Counted from the stretch's first letter, positions 1 to 12,299 are shown. The stretch is DNA of 64,000 nucleotides from Acanthopleura granulata (GCA_016165875.1 JABBOT010000010.1:7719875-7783874); one strand, 5' to 3'. Translations and numbers: made by a program. The notes: generated by a model from the sequence alone, not told the origin.

Positions 1-2
1 CT

Positions 3-1487
3 GACAATTCACTGGAAATAGGGTCGACTTTTCGAGACATTTTAGCTTTGCGAAGATTTAGTAATCTTCGTAAATTAGACATAAGTTCTTATCATCACAA
101 TAATGTGCGAAAAAGACGAAAGCGGAGTGACTTTGGCCTGACGTTTTTCATGCCACCAAGTCTGGAAGTTTTGAATGTTAGTTACTTCTTTGGGAGTAAT
201 GTCAAGATCTTGCCTGTGACATTGGTGAATTGCGATAAACTGAAAATACTGGATATCTCCTCGCCGATGAAGATGTTTTGTAACTTGAAAATTAGTGGTT
301 TGAGCAATTTAAAGGTGTTGAACATTTCATTCTTTAATTGTAGCGTACTGTCACTTGACTTTTTCAAGCAGTTTCCCTCCCTAGAGGAGTTGGTGGCGTC
401 TTCAGTTCAGCTTGACGCAGGGTTAAAAAACGATCCGAAGGGACAAATCTTCCGACATTCCACTCGGTTACAGAAACTTGATCTGTCGAGCAATGGCTTA
501 ACACAACTTCACAAGAACCTCTTTGTGCCCCTTGGGAGACTGGAATACCTGAACCTGGCTCATAATCATTTCGTTCACCTGCCCGAGGCAGTGTTTGGTC
601 TATCTTCCTTAAATGTACTTGACATGTCCTCCAACGCCTTGTCTTCACTGGCTGACGAGGAAATCACATTTTTAGATGATATTAATACCCCAAGCATTAA
701 CCGAAGCCTTACGCTGAATATCCATGATAACCCTTTGATATGTTCCTGTTCAACAGCTCAGTTCATGCGATGGGCTTTGTCAAATGCCTCAGACGTTAAA
801 CTGTTGGATAACAACAGCCTGAAATGTACCTTAAAATCTGGGGTGAAGACAAACCTTTCCGGTCTACGGTCAAAAATGAAAGACTTCGGCTTGAAGTGTT
901 TAAGTAAGTTCTGGCTAACTTTTGCGGTCGTCATGTTGTGTCTGTCATCTGTTTTCTTTCTAACGGCCGCCATTGTCTACCGTCAAAGAAGATTTCTCCG
1001 CTTCTGGATGCTCAGAAATTGTCAGTCAAACGATTACCATGAGTTGGAGACAGCGGAGTTCAAGTACGATGTGTTTGTGGGTTACAGTCAGGTAGATTAC
1101 AGGTTTGCCTGTCATCCCCTGCGCGAATTCCTTGAGACCACCCATGATTATAAGGCCTGTCTCCACCATCGTGACTTCCCGGCGGGCACATACATCGTGG
1201 ACTGTATTATCAACGCAATCAACCAAAGTCGGAAAATTGTTTTGATAATTAGCCAGGCGTTTCTCGACTCCGAGTGGTGTAAGTACGAACTTGAGATATC
1301 ACGTATACGTGTTTGCACAGACGGTGTGCCAAACGCCTTGATTGTAATCATGCTTGAGGACATACCAAAATCCAAAATTCCCCGACATTTACGTAGTATT
1401 TGGGAGAAGATTGTTTTCTTGTACTGTAGACCTGATACCAATGACGATGTGATATTCTGGGATAAACTTGAAGAGGCAATGAAATGA
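3..1487 (+). CDS. Toll-like receptor, C-terminal part (5' end outside window)
   Basis: This is the 3' part of a Toll-like receptor, a single-pass membrane pattern-recognition receptor that signals through a cytoplasmic TIR domain. The frame is open to the window edge and has no convincing ATG; the first start-like codon is a TTG at 48, so the N-terminus lies upstream. Visible in order (residues counted from position 48): leucine-rich repeats to about residue 205, an LRRCT cap with the Cys cluster NPLICSCS, a hydrophobic TM helix at about 288-312 (FWLTFAVVMLCLSSVFFLTA), then a TIR domain at about 340-479. TIR box 1 is YDVFVGYS, box 2 is ACLHHRDFPAGTYI, and box 3 contains FWDKLEEAM just before the stop. 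No intron is needed from LRRs to stop. The oddity is the BB loop, which reads RD-F-P-A-G instead of the usual RD-x-x-P-G. The family assignment is firm; orthology to a named TLR is not claimed. Confidence 0.93.
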   Translation, partial: DNSLEIGSTFRDILALRRFSNLRKLDISSYHHNNVRKRRKRSDFGLTFFMPPSLEVLNVSYFFGSNVKILPVTLVNCDKLKILDISSPMKMFCNLKISGLSNLKVLNISFFNCSVLSLDFFKQFPSLEELVASSVQLDAGLKNDPKGQIFRHSTRLQKLDLSSNGLTQLHKNLFVPLGRLEYLNLAHNHFVHLPEAVFGLSSLNVLDMSSNALSSLADEEITFLDDINTPSINRSLTLNIHDNPLICSCSTAQFMRWALSNASDVKLLDNNSLKCTLKSGVKTNLSGLRSKMKDFGLKCLSKFWLTFAVVMLCLSSVFFLTAAIVYRQRRFLRFWMLRNCQSNDYHELETAEFKYDVFVGYSQVDYRFACHPLREFLETTHDYKACLHHRDFPAGTYIVDCIINAINQSRKIVLIISQAFLDSEWCKYELEISRIRVCTDGVPNALIVIMLEDIPKSKIPRHLRSIWEKIVFLYCRPDTNDDVIFWDKLEEAMK

Positions 1488-2690
1488 AACAATAATGTTG
1501 CATGCTAGCTGTTTTTTCTTTATTTGAGTTCAGTGGGGTTCTCAAGAATTCTTCACTTTTCTGATGGCAGTCAGGTTTTGGATGCAGTAAAGTGGAGTAA
1601 ACCACCGGCCTTCGGTAGTACTGATAGAAGCTATTTTATTTTTGTGGGATACGTGGTGAATCAATGAAAAACAAGCAATGTCTGTTTTGTATTGCGTATA
1701 ATTTGTATATGTGGCTATAGGGTGGGGTAAGGACTCAGGCTACCAGTAATCATAGCCCAGGGGTTGCGAAATTCCAGGGGAACCAAGTTATTCATGATTT
1801 ACAATGGTACTAAAAATTATGTCGATTTGTTTGTACATAAACTACATTTTCCGCAAAGAGTATCACATGCGAGAAATAATACCACATGAATGTCCAAAAT
1901 GCATGTTGGAGACGTTTTGATTATATTCGCAGTTATACACCATGTGGTTAAACTGTTACTGGTATCGTTGTTACACTGAGTACAAGTAACTTTATATTAT
2001 TAGTGTAAGAATTTTCACTAGTGTAACTAAATCTAGCTTTACATCGTTATTTTCAGTTTCCAAAGTATTTTTTGTGCAGTTTACTAGACTGATGTCGATA
2101 CATATACGTAGAGAAGCTGGTTACGAGTGAAGAAAAGTTTGTGAAGTCACTGGCAGTCAAATTGGATCATAAGACTTCACCTAGTTGTCCCATTTTAAGT
2201 CAAAAGTCAATAGTTTATTACTACTGTTGATTGAACAAACGCCACATAAAACTTTGTTCAAATTTCGTACGCTGAAAATTTTGTAATTGGACCACGGGCA
2301 TAAAGACGAAAAGCAGCCAATCATTACAAGCTTAAAATTTACCAGCTGTGTAAAACACTTCTCTTCTGCGCTGAGTTTTAATTCAACGCCACAAAGAAAT
2401 GGGTTTCGATTAATCAGAATATTATATTTCCATGATTGTCTCCATTGTAGCAGCAACACGTGTTTATTTTAAATCAAAACACAATATATTACACTCCCTC
2501 CCTCCATCCTGGCCCATATGTTTAAACTATGTTCAGTTTGTCTTGTCGTTAAAGCAGGTGCTCACAAATTTTACCTGATACAATGCATAAAATCCTTATT
2601 ACAGGATTGCTTCCCGGAAGCAATTTAGTACCAGCGTTCCTGGACTATATGAAAGCTTACATGAGTTAATTTAAAAAAAAAACACCTATT
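1488..2690. other. Intergenic, downstream of TLR
   Basis: AT-rich DNA following the TLR stop codon. It presumably includes the 3' UTR. I see no coding or repeat structure I can name, and the short ORFs here look random. Confidence 0.5.
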
Positions 2691-2699
2691 GTACATGTA

Positions 2700-3215
2700 T
2701 GAATACATTACAGCTATAAGACCACTTCCTTATGCACACTCTTCACGGAGTCCCTCCTCAAGAAAACCTTCACGCAAATCCTTCAAGCACACCATTAATG
2801 TTCATCCCTCCCAAACACCTCCATCTAGTTCACCCACACTCCTGAAGGAAACCCGCCATGCACACACGCACATCCTTCAAGCACACCATTAATGTTCATC
2901 CCTCCCAAACACCTCCATCTAGTTCACCCACACTCCTGAAGGAAACCCGCCATGTACACACGCACATCCATCAAGCACACCATTAATTCTCTTCTATCTT
3001 ACACATCCCGAGAACACTCACCAGAGAAACCCGTCATACACATTCACCCATCATGTACACTCCTCACGAACAACATCACACACACTTGCCTCAAGAAAGA
3101 GATTCAAGTATCTTTCACCCCGACAGGAATCCTAGCGCACACTCTTCACAGAAACCCTTCATGCACACTTATCGCACACACCCCTCACGCACACACCTCC
3201 ATAATATAAAATGAG
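2700..3215. repeat. CA-rich minisatellite with 94-bp tandem unit
   Basis: A C/A-rich, G-poor tract. Between about 2,781 and 2,985 a 94-bp unit is repeated: 'cttcaagcacaccattaatg' occurs at 2,781 and 2,875, and a diverged start occurs at about 2,969. The first two units are almost identical. The flanks (to about 3,210) carry decayed 'acacactcctcacg' and 'gaaacccttcatgcacac' motifs of the same kind, so the array was once longer. The small ORFs across it (such as 2,689-2,892) are a by-product of the composition. Confidence 0.85.
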
Positions 3216-3885
3216 ACAGCTTAAACAGTTGTGCTTACGAATTTAGGCATGTGACTGCTTTACTCCTGACCACAAAATCACAAGGGATATGAGCATCTTT
3301 CAGAGAGTTGAGGTTTATCCACTTTTAAAGTGAAACTCTAACACTTTCTAGAGTATGGGCAAGATTTTATACAAGTTGTGGAGGGTAATCATACTTTAGC
3401 CTGCATATATGTATATTTTATAGTTGTATATACTGCCATGGTGTCTATATCTCCATTTTGTTTCTTTTATAATTATAAAGAATTACTTGTCATTATCAGC
3501 ATATTTTTATTTCTAAAATTACTTTCTATTTACACACACAGTTTTTGAAACGTCATTTGATATAATATGTCTCGCCATGTACTTTGTGCAGCTTTATTAG
3601 GCATTAAATTATTTTATTATACATAAAATTTGTGAATTAATGGTACGCACTATATGCAATATCACCATATTAAATCCGTATTTCATATCTTTTATTTTTA
3701 GTCGTTCTATTTCTTTTTTCTTTCTCGTCTTGGGTAAACCTTGTTCAACAAGGGTGTCACTGAAATTATGAAGAAAGCAAGTAGAGGCTTTGGCAGCCTA
3801 AGGGTAGCTAGTCTTCACAGCCGTCTTAATTTAAAAACCACCATTTCTTACTTCAATTCTCTAGAAAAACCTTCATGAAAGACAC
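3216..3885. other. Intergenic, AT-rich
   Basis: Very AT-rich, with T-runs and no recognisable gene or repeat. It separates two minisatellite arrays. Confidence 0.45.
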
Positions 3886-3889
3886 GTTA

Positions 3890-4300
3890 TTACCAAATGA
3901 GGCCGGCGATTGCTAAGTGTGTACTGGTTTTTGCCAAATGAAGACCGGCTATTACCAAATCCAAACCAGCTACTCCCAAATGAAGACCGGCTATGACTAA
4001 ATGAAGATCGGCTAATGTCAAATGAAGACGGTCTAGAGCCAAAATCAAGACCTTCTATTAGGCCCACCAAATGAAGAGTGTTATCAAATGAAGACCGACT
4101 ATTACATAATGAAGACCGGCTATAGTGAAGTGTAGACCGCTTATTGCAAAATAAAGACCGACTATTACCAAGTGAAGAGCGATTATTTCCAAATGAAGAT
4201 GGGCTATTACCAAATTAGGATGAGCTATTACCAAGAGAAGACTAACTACTACCAAACTGAGAATCGACTATTTCCAAATGAAGACCCGCCATTGCCACAA
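3890..4300. repeat. 21-bp minisatellite (consensus near ccaaatgaagaccggctatta)
   Basis: Roughly 19 head-to-tail, diverged copies of a 21-bp unit whose core reads 'aaatgaagaccggctatta'. Because 21 is a multiple of three, several frames stay open and give repetitive 7-residue peptides on both strands (for example 3,873-4,070 minus, with repeated SRSSFG). I do not read these as genes: there is no start context, no conservation, and frames are interrupted. A lone similar unit ('gccaaatgaggactagcc') lies at about 49,831 in duplicated block A. Confidence 0.85.
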
Positions 4301-4304
4301 AGGT

Positions 4305-5625
4305 TTAGCTCGCGAGTATTATCTGGAGAATGCCCTGTCCCAGGCTGGGCGTAAACCACCGCCTCTTATAAATATGTAACAAGTGTCACAGGAGCAAACT
4401 TAAGGCACATCGTGAGCTTTTGTGTTTGCTCACGTTGCGAATTGAATTGAATTGAATTGGAAATACGGCGTGTTATACGCCCTTTACAGTTTCAAGACAA
4501 CAGGTACAAATGCTTTTAATTCACTATGCTATTTTGACTCGCGTACTTCCTACTCTATATTCTCCCTTTCAATTATATTTTCTAAAGGGTAACGTCGTCC
4601 AGCTCGATTAGAAAACAGTCCTCTGTTCAGCAAACACGACACACGCATTGATTAACCTCAGAGTTTGAAATGAAAAGTAACACCTTAGCAATCTTTATTC
4701 ACAGATCTTTTCACAATCCACAACATGAGACACAAGCTGTCAAAATCGCGTCTCAAACAAACCATTAAGATTCTTTACAGGAAGATGAAAAACCCAAGTC
4801 ATGAAAAGCGGTAAAAACCACAGAGTGGTCTATAGTTCTACACAATCATAAGCTCCAGTAGTCATCTTTTGAAAGGTACAGAACACTACATGAGAATGCT
4901 TTTAGATTTTGCTCCATGTCCGTAAAACGTAATGACTGTTGAGCGGTGTGAAAGTGCTGAAAGTACGAATTGCTTTGAGCAGTTTCGAACTGTGGTCAAA
5001 GTGACTGTGTAGCAGTGATGTCGAGTTGTTGGGTATAGGATGGCATAATAGACAGAATACCTGTGAACTGTGGTTTTCCACGAGGCGTCGTGGCATGCCT
5101 ATCGTCTAGACGGTGTACTCAGTTATAGCGATGTCATTATTGACTTTCACATCGGCTCCCAGGAGGTGTCACGTGCACCTCGTTTTCTCTCTATCAGGAA
5201 GTGAGCCTGGCCATTCAAAACAAAATCGGATTTTAAGCTATGTCTGGTTCTTTGTTGAAGGAGAAAGTGGATTTACATAGACTACGGATAAAAGAAAAAA
5301 GAAAAAAATCATTCTTACAATAACTAATCACAAAATAATAATACAGCAATGAACACAACTAAAAACTTTATCTACATGTCTGAGGTATAAATTTACAGGT
5401 AAAACAGATATTACCTTCATGAAGATATACTTGGAACAAACCTAACGTCTGTAAGCAATTTGAGCTAAATGTTCATTCTTAATGATACTACACGGTACTA
5501 TGAATGAATGATTGTAGCTTATCACTACTCTGGCAACATTGCAGCCATGCTATCCTCATTTTGAAATGAAATACAGAGTAAAAATGGCCGATCCATTGCT
5601 ACTGTACTGTCTGAGTGTTTCACGG
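4305..5625. other. Intergenic
   Basis: No gene recognised. A short 'gaattgaattgaattg' run sits at about 4,439-4,460, followed by 'tacggcgtgttatacgcc', which faintly recalls the 'tacggcgtaaaaca' tail of the SINE-like family in this window. Confidence 0.4.
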
Positions 5626-5629
5626 ACTG

Positions 5630-6130
5630 AAACACTGACATTACCCTCATAACTCCATGATAATACTGAGCACGACGTAAAATACTGACCCAACCCTCAT
5701 AACTCCATGATAATGCGCACTACAACGTAACACACTGACCTTACTCTCATAACTTCATGATAATGCTGAGGAAGACGTGAAACACTGACCTTTCCCTCAT
5801 AACGCCATGATAATACTGAACACAACGTAACAAACTGACCTTACCCTCATAACGCCATGATAATGCTGAGCACAACCTAAAACATTGACCTTACGCTCCC
5901 AACTCCAAGATAATACTGAGCATAACGTAACACACTGACCTTACTCTCATAACGCCATGATAATGCTGAGCACAACCTAAAACATTGACCTTACGCTCCT
6001 AACTCCATGACAATACTGAGCACGACCGTGAAACACTGATCTTACTCTCATAACTCCATGATAATACTGAGCAAGACGTGAAACACCGATCTTACCCTCA
6101 TAAAGCCATGATAATACTGACCTTACCCTC
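5630..6130. repeat. 50-bp minisatellite, about 10 units
   Basis: About ten direct copies of a 50-bp unit, roughly 'aaacactgaccttaccctca' then 'taactccatgataatactga' then 'gcacaacgta'. Copies differ by scattered substitutions. Two adjacent pairs share private variants ('cctaaaacattgaccttacg' near 5,874 and 5,974), suggesting a two-unit (100-bp) higher-order duplication inside the array. The last unit is cut short at 'ccttaccctc' near 6,130. Confidence 0.92.
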
Positions 6131-6600
6131 AGACCCGAGCAGGTTTCTAGATCATTTCATGATACAAATTTACACATATACTTAAGTTACAGGCAGAGCC
6201 CTAGCAGCTAAGTACAGCCTCAGGTGAGAAAAGTGTTCCCGCTTGGAGCAATGACATCACAGATCAGACAGAATGGCTGTGTTTCATGCCAGTCGCCGGT
6301 AGATTCAGGTACGTGTGCCAGGTGAATAACGACAACCTTTAATCCTATAGGTAAAGTTTCTTATTGTGTTGGTTCGTATGCTTTAAGACAGGCTATAATT
6401 TACGTCCAGCTTTTTTGTTTTACGACAAACCAGACGTAACAGCCCTCCGTGGACTCTGTCCGGTTTTCTTCCCAACAATAACTTACTGGGCGCCAAAAAT
6501 GTGGTCGCGATGTAGCGGTGTCGTGTCGCATGTGGTGGAAACAGTACACATAATAACTAACGTTATATTTTGCGGCGAAAAACACTTGTCAAGTCAATAT
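6131..6600. other. Intergenic
   Basis: No gene recognised. A stretch near 6,440-6,490 ('ccgtggactctgtccggttt') weakly resembles the body of the SINE-like family annotated at 6,605-6,805, and may be a decayed copy in the opposite orientation. Confidence 0.35.
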
Positions 6601-6604
6601 TAGA

Positions 6605-6805
6605 ATTATTTATTAATTTGATTGTTGTTTTACGCCGTACTCAAAAACATTTCATTTATACAACGGCGACCAGCATTATGGTGGTAGGAAACCGGGAAGA
6701 GCCCCACGGGGATCATCCACAGGTTGCTGGCGGATCTTTCCACATACGACCAGAGAGTCAAACATTAGGGGCTCACACGGAGCAAAGAGAGGTGAAGTGT
6801 TAGGT
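6605..6805 (-). repeat. SINE-like retroposon, family S2 (minus)
   Basis: Read on the minus strand it ends in 'gagtacggcgtaaaacaaca' followed by an AATAAATAA-type tail at the 6,605 end. Its body, 'ggtttcctaccaccataatg' followed by a 'ctggtcgccgttgtataaat' stretch, is shared with the copies at 12,300-12,480, 22,330-22,690 and 32,650-32,800. The shared 3' end plus (TAAA)-like tail is typical of tRNA-derived SINEs mobilised by a LINE partner. The 5' limit is approximate. Confidence 0.7.
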
Positions 6806-7049
6806 TCGTCATAAGGCTGCATGAGTCGCCTCCCTTGAACCTTTGTCTGTTCCATACGGACCCAGGTGAAGTCTAAAATAGCTGGGATGCACTAGCATGT
6901 CGACTGTTCTCTGATTTTACGGTATAAGTTGTCGGCGCATTTTACTCATGATGGTCTTTTATCGGACCAACTTCTTGTAGAATTTAAGTTAAGTATACCT
7001 TATTTTGTCCATCAGTTAGCTGATTTGAGTAATGATGTAGAAACACTTC

Positions 7050-8990
7050 TTCTGTTTGCCCATGCAGATCCAAAAATCATCCAATGGTAAGGCACTGACC
7101 GGCGATTTATAATGCAGAGTGATTGTGTTGCTCTAAAATGTTACTAAATCTCTTCTAAGCCCTTCAGTCGCGCATATAATTTTAACTTCATGTGACAAAA
7201 TTATTGTCGTATTGTCCATATAAACCCTGACTTGACATTCATATAGAGAGAATGTCAGAAGTCCAACATGCACGGTGTACATGCCTATCGGGACAACACA
7301 CCTATTTGTGCCGCTCCAGAAAGGAACTGTCCACTTGATGCATTGGCTATATCACACTTTCCCATGATCATTGTATCCATGCCAAAGAAGAAATGGCCTT
7401 GGAATTACATTGGTTTCTTTTGTCCCGGTCGAAATTAAGTGATATTAAATCTCTCCAAAGGGCGTCTGTCGTGTACGCCAGTTCAATGAGGTTTTCCTCT
7501 CTGTATAGATCTAAAATCACCGATACATGCAACAAAAGGCAGAGGTCTAATTTGTACAATTTAAATGAGCCTGGTGACAAAACCGCCATTTGTTACGCTC
7601 TAGAAGGACATTGTTAGCATGAAAGATTCAATATATGAACTTGTCATAAATAAGGGGTGTTCATGTTCTCTTTGACCCTTCATTACGGCCTCCCATCGTG
7701 ATCATGGTATTCATACCTGAGAAGAATAGGCTTTTCAATCACATTAGTGTCTTGTGTGCCACTCTAAAATCATACTAATTCTTTTCAAAGGACCTCTGCT
7801 GTGCACACCAGATCAAGATCAAATCAATAAATTGGGGACTCCCTATCTGTGTAGACCCCAAGCTGACCCACATATACAGCAAAAGACTAAAGTATAATAA
7901 CGCAAGAGGCTCCGTTGACAAAACCGCCTTTTCTGTCACGCTAGAAATACATTGTGCTCATGGAAAATTCAATATATGAACGTTCTATGCAATTTTCATT
8001 GAATTAGGGTATACAATGTAAAGTGCCCTATCCGTACCAGGGAGGAATGGGCATGGAATCACATATTTTGTTTTGTGCCACTCTTAAGTGCTATGTCATC
8101 TGTCGTGCACAACAGTCCAAGTTCAGGTGAATGAGATGAGGTCTCCCTATTTGTGTAGACCCCAAAATGACCCACATATAAAGTAAAATAGTAAAGTCTA
8201 TTACAGAAAATGTAAATGGCTCTGGTGACAACACCGGCATTTGTGCCACTCTAGAGAAACATTGTGTATCTGCAACACTCAATATGCAACAGTCCATTCC
8301 GTTTTCATTTAGTACAAGTGGGGCCTTCATGTTCTTCATGATCCTTAGGTAGGGCCTGTTATGTTGGGTGTCCTGTCCATACCTGAGAAGAAATGGCTAT
8401 GGAATTCATAATTTGTTTTATGCCACTGTAAAGTGCAATTAAATCTCTTCAAATGTCCTCTACTGTGCACACCAGTCCAACCTCAGGTCAATAAAATGGG
8501 GTCTTCCTATATGTGTTGACCCCAAAATGACCCACATATAAAACAAATTATTAATGTCTGATACGGAAAATGTAAATGACATTGTGTACCTGGAATATTT
8601 AATGTACAATGTTCCATTCAATTTTCAATGGGCAAACATGGGGTCTTCATGTGGGAGGTGTTTAAGTCTACCTAAGGGTCATGGAGAAAATGAGGACTTT
8701 ATTTTTATTCTCTAAAAACTGGGAGAAACGTTTATATATTAAATCCTTCTGGAACACATGTCTTTCTCGACCGGCCCAAATGATTGTTTTGTCACGAGCC
8801 CCATTTATATTTTAGGTATTAGATCTTTGCTGTGTGCATGGATGATTTGGGGACCTCTCCAGACAGAAAGCCACATCAGGGTATGCACATATTTTTGTTG
8901 TCCTTTGTCGTTTATGTTTTCAGGACGATGCGTTTTTACCGAACTGATATAAAGACAAGGATACATGCCTGACAAATATTGAAGAGAATT
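7050..8990. repeat. Tandem array of a degenerate ~330-bp unit
   Basis: Five to six diverged direct repeats. Anchor motifs recur in the same order: 'gagaagaaatggctatggaa'-like at about 7,384, 7,720, 8,040 and 8,380; 'gtgccactctaaaatcatac'-like about 60 bp later; 'caccagtccaa' after that; and 'tgacaaaaccgccatttgt' at about 7,290, 7,572, 7,914 and 8,223. The spacing between anchors is about 280-340 bp. The last units near 8,540-8,990 are shortened. The array is satellite-like and has no coding capacity that persists between units. Confidence 0.8.
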
Positions 8991-9229
8991 AAGACCATCC
9001 CACAACAGGACAAGCGGAACTAATGTGATTGGACTAACTAATTGGGAAATTTTATTTTCAGGGTCAATGATAAAAGAATATAACGTTGAGATTTTGAGTA
9101 CATGACGTACACAATTGCTTTATTGTACGGCAGAAAGGATGTTGTCCTTTCCGACCTATTTTTATACGAGGATCCATTTTATGGTGTAAAATGAACAGGA
9201 ACAGCTTTTCTACGTTAAACTGGACAAGT

Positions 9230-9300
9230 GTGCCCGCCAGACCTTTGAAGAGATTTGACAGGATTTTAGAGTGGCACAAAATGCAACTTATGTGACATTT
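9230..9300 (-). repeat. Inverted fragment of the ~330-bp unit
   Basis: The minus strand reads 'tgtgccactctaaaatcctg' and then an 'aaatctcttcaaaggtct' stretch. This is the same order as the direct units of the 7.05-8.99 kb array, but in opposite orientation. Confidence 0.6.
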
Positions 9301-9342
9301 TTTCTCCTTTATATGGATCAGTTGTTTTAGGGAGAGATGGAC

Positions 9343-9418
9343 GTGTCGTGGGTAGATAGAAGTGCCATGGGTAAATGGTAGTGTCGTTGGTAGATGGAAG
9401 TGTCGTGGGTAGATAGAA
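9343..9418. repeat. 19-bp tandem repeat, 4 copies
   Basis: Four head-to-tail 19-bp units starting at 9,343, 9,362, 9,381 and 9,400 (gtgtcgtgggtagatagaa). Units 1 and 4 are identical. Confidence 0.9.
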
Positions 9419-9424
9419 GCGTGG

Positions 9425-12290
9425 TGTGCGACGATCTAATGTTGTGATATTGTACCATGGCTAGCCAGCATCGGCAACTGGCGTTCATGTGCCGTGTACA
9501 TATTCAGACAGTCTCAATACAAACGAGAGTCGTTTGTTTCGACCTGTATTTTGATCTTATTTCACCTCGTATCGACATCATTTAGGCTACAGAGATTAAA
9601 CTAACCTTCCGTAAATAATGAAGAAAATAAATTACATCTCCTTTAGAAATGTAACTGAGGAAGAATAATATGCAATATGTAAATTCCAAATATCTAAAAC
9701 GTTTTCGAATACAACTGAAAACTACAACAATTTTTCTTACCCGACATAAAACAGCTGACAGATTAGTGCCTCCATTTCAGATCTGTCACCTCTTTTTACA
9801 TACAGCTCTCTCTCTGCTCATTATAATTCATGCCTTTTTGTTACCTTCTCGCCACAATAAGGCTGAAAGAATGTCAATGTGGCGTGAGGCCATAATCATT
9901 CATTTATTCTTTGTTACCTGTCTTTTATATTGAAAAGTTATTCTAGTGTGTCTCATGTGTCAAAGAACATACTTCTCCCACCTCTTACGAGTTTGAAGCG
10001 TTTATACAACTTAGCTCTGTTTCATCAGCCAATGTGTGCTTTTCTTTCCATTAAAATATATTACGAATTGACAAGATGATATCCCTTCCTTGCAGGAAAT
10101 GAACCCAATGTAGTAATTTCTCATAATACTGTATATCTATCATGTGTTGCCAAAACCTCTCTGCTCACCAGGTTAAACCCCATAGTCAAAAACAGACCAA
10201 GACAGATATATTGCCAGTTACCATTTGAACATCGCTGACAAGACAGAAAGATGAAATTTAAGGTCTCGGAAAGCTGGTTAGCCGAAGAGCGTTATCAGAA
10301 TGACAGTCATCGACAGAGCCAATACCGCTCGAGAGTTGTCCACGTCCCCAAGCATTTCTACATCTGGCATAATTGCTGAGACGTATTTTGGGGAAAAACG
10401 TTTTTGGCAGCTGAAGGCTCTCGTGATTTGTGAACAATCGGCTTTGTTCTCCTACCGACGTCTACAGTTCAATGGATTTTGCAAAGTAACAAAGTACGTG
10501 CTTTAGTTGGTGTTTGTATAACAAGGATTCGTCTCATGCTGCATTTCACCAGAAAGACGTTAAAACGACATTCAGCGTGAAACACATTGACGGAACATGA
10601 ACTTGTTTTTAAAAATGACATCAAGCAAGAGCAAAGCCTACAGTCAAATGTGTTTTATAATAAATAAAATCTTAATCTTCTGTATCTACAAGAAACAATA
10701 AGGTTATTGAAACACAAATTGTAGGTGAAACAAAAGGTTAAAACACATAAGATTTAATATAAAGGAAAAAATAGTTCAGCATTATTCACATGACAATAGG
10801 GAGGGAAGCACCCGCCTCCACTGGTCTAGAGGAGTCATGATGAAAACAAGTCACTGGCAGAAATGATAGGGCCGTTTGCACGGTCTAAAATATCTGATTT
10901 TATGCATACGAAGTTTTCAGTATCTTTAGTTACATTTGCGTTACACGCGGAAAAGTTAGTCAGATACTTGCAAATGACCGATGGTTTACTCCGAGAGCAC
11001 TGATTTCTTGCAACCGCGCTCAAGAAGTGCGACTGTCCAGTAAAATTCGACTGATCGAATGAAAATAGGACATACGACTGTAGTATTCGACAAATATCAT
11101 CAGGTGAACGCAGCTTAAGAAATACACTTGATCTATTTTAATAGGATAAACACCGTCCTGTGAGTGTTGCTAAAACTGATAGCTGTCATATCAGTTAAAA
11201 TTCTTTAGCAGGGCGTTAAAAACCAAAAAAATAAATAAGTAATACGGCCATCAGGAATAATCCTAGTGGGGTCTAGATTTATTATACCCTTATCGGCTGT
11301 TCTGTTTTTTCCATCAAACAAACTGTTCTGATCCTTAAGGGTAACGTTTTATCAATACATAGCTTTCCCCCGCATCCTCTACTTTGTTCATTGTTCACGT
11401 CTGTGACCATCAAAGACATATTGTCAGATTTGATACGTTTCTTTTAGCATAGTATTTGTGGTGTATCCAGAAAGGGTAAGTCGGAGTTATTGGGAATTAG
11501 AATAGGTTCGTAACATTACAATGTAAAAAGATGCAACGATTTTTAAGTTATTTTCATGTAACTTGAGATCGACTATTGTAGTGATACTCGTCTGTAATTA
11601 AATGATTTACTCTTTAATGGAATTCCCTGAGGATGTTTTAAGAAAGAGTTAAGGGGATTTGAACGGTAAGAGTATCTGTGTATTAGGTTATACACTCACC
11701 TTGCCTCCTCCGTCAGATTATGTTAGGGCAGAAGGAAGTAAGGCGGAGCAAAATATTCTTTGTAATGTCGGTTTCTGTATTTCCTGCAACGAAAATCTCT
11801 TCCTTGTACACCGGTCAGCTTATTGCCAGAGATCACCAGGTCTCTGTATAAATTGTAAAACCCACGATACAAAATATTAACATCACTACTATCTATCTTC
11901 AGATCGATGTATGAAATATTTCGGCCTGCGCCAGGCACCATTTTATTATGTTTTACGTGGAAAACCCAACGTTGATGCAAACAGATGATCGTGGCGTTGT
12001 CAAGCTACTGAGAGAGAATTACATTTCCTTACTTGAAGGTTTCAAACCCACCCAAACTATGCAGAAAATGTTAACGTCCATGTTTACACTGAGCACTCAG
12101 GTGCTCCTTTGGAACATTATCTTTCGTATCATCTGAGCGAAATTATATCCAAAAGTACCTGCCGCGTTGCATATTATTGGCATTTTGGTAAGCAATTCAG
12201 AAAGCCAGAGCGACGATGATAGTGTGATACAGCTGGCAAATGGTCAACATAATCGTTCATCTTCTTCCATTTGTGAGTTCACATTATCTG
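9425..12290. other. Intergenic, nothing recognised
   Basis: AT-rich sequence with only short, isolated ORFs (the longest are about 70-90 codons). None has a recognisable domain or good start context. Confidence 0.4.
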
Positions 12291-12299
12291 TGTGTCACA

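Noticed and set aside
3890..4300. CRISPR-like array
   Set aside because: Repeats are contiguous 21-bp units without spacers, in a eukaryotic context; it is a minisatellite.
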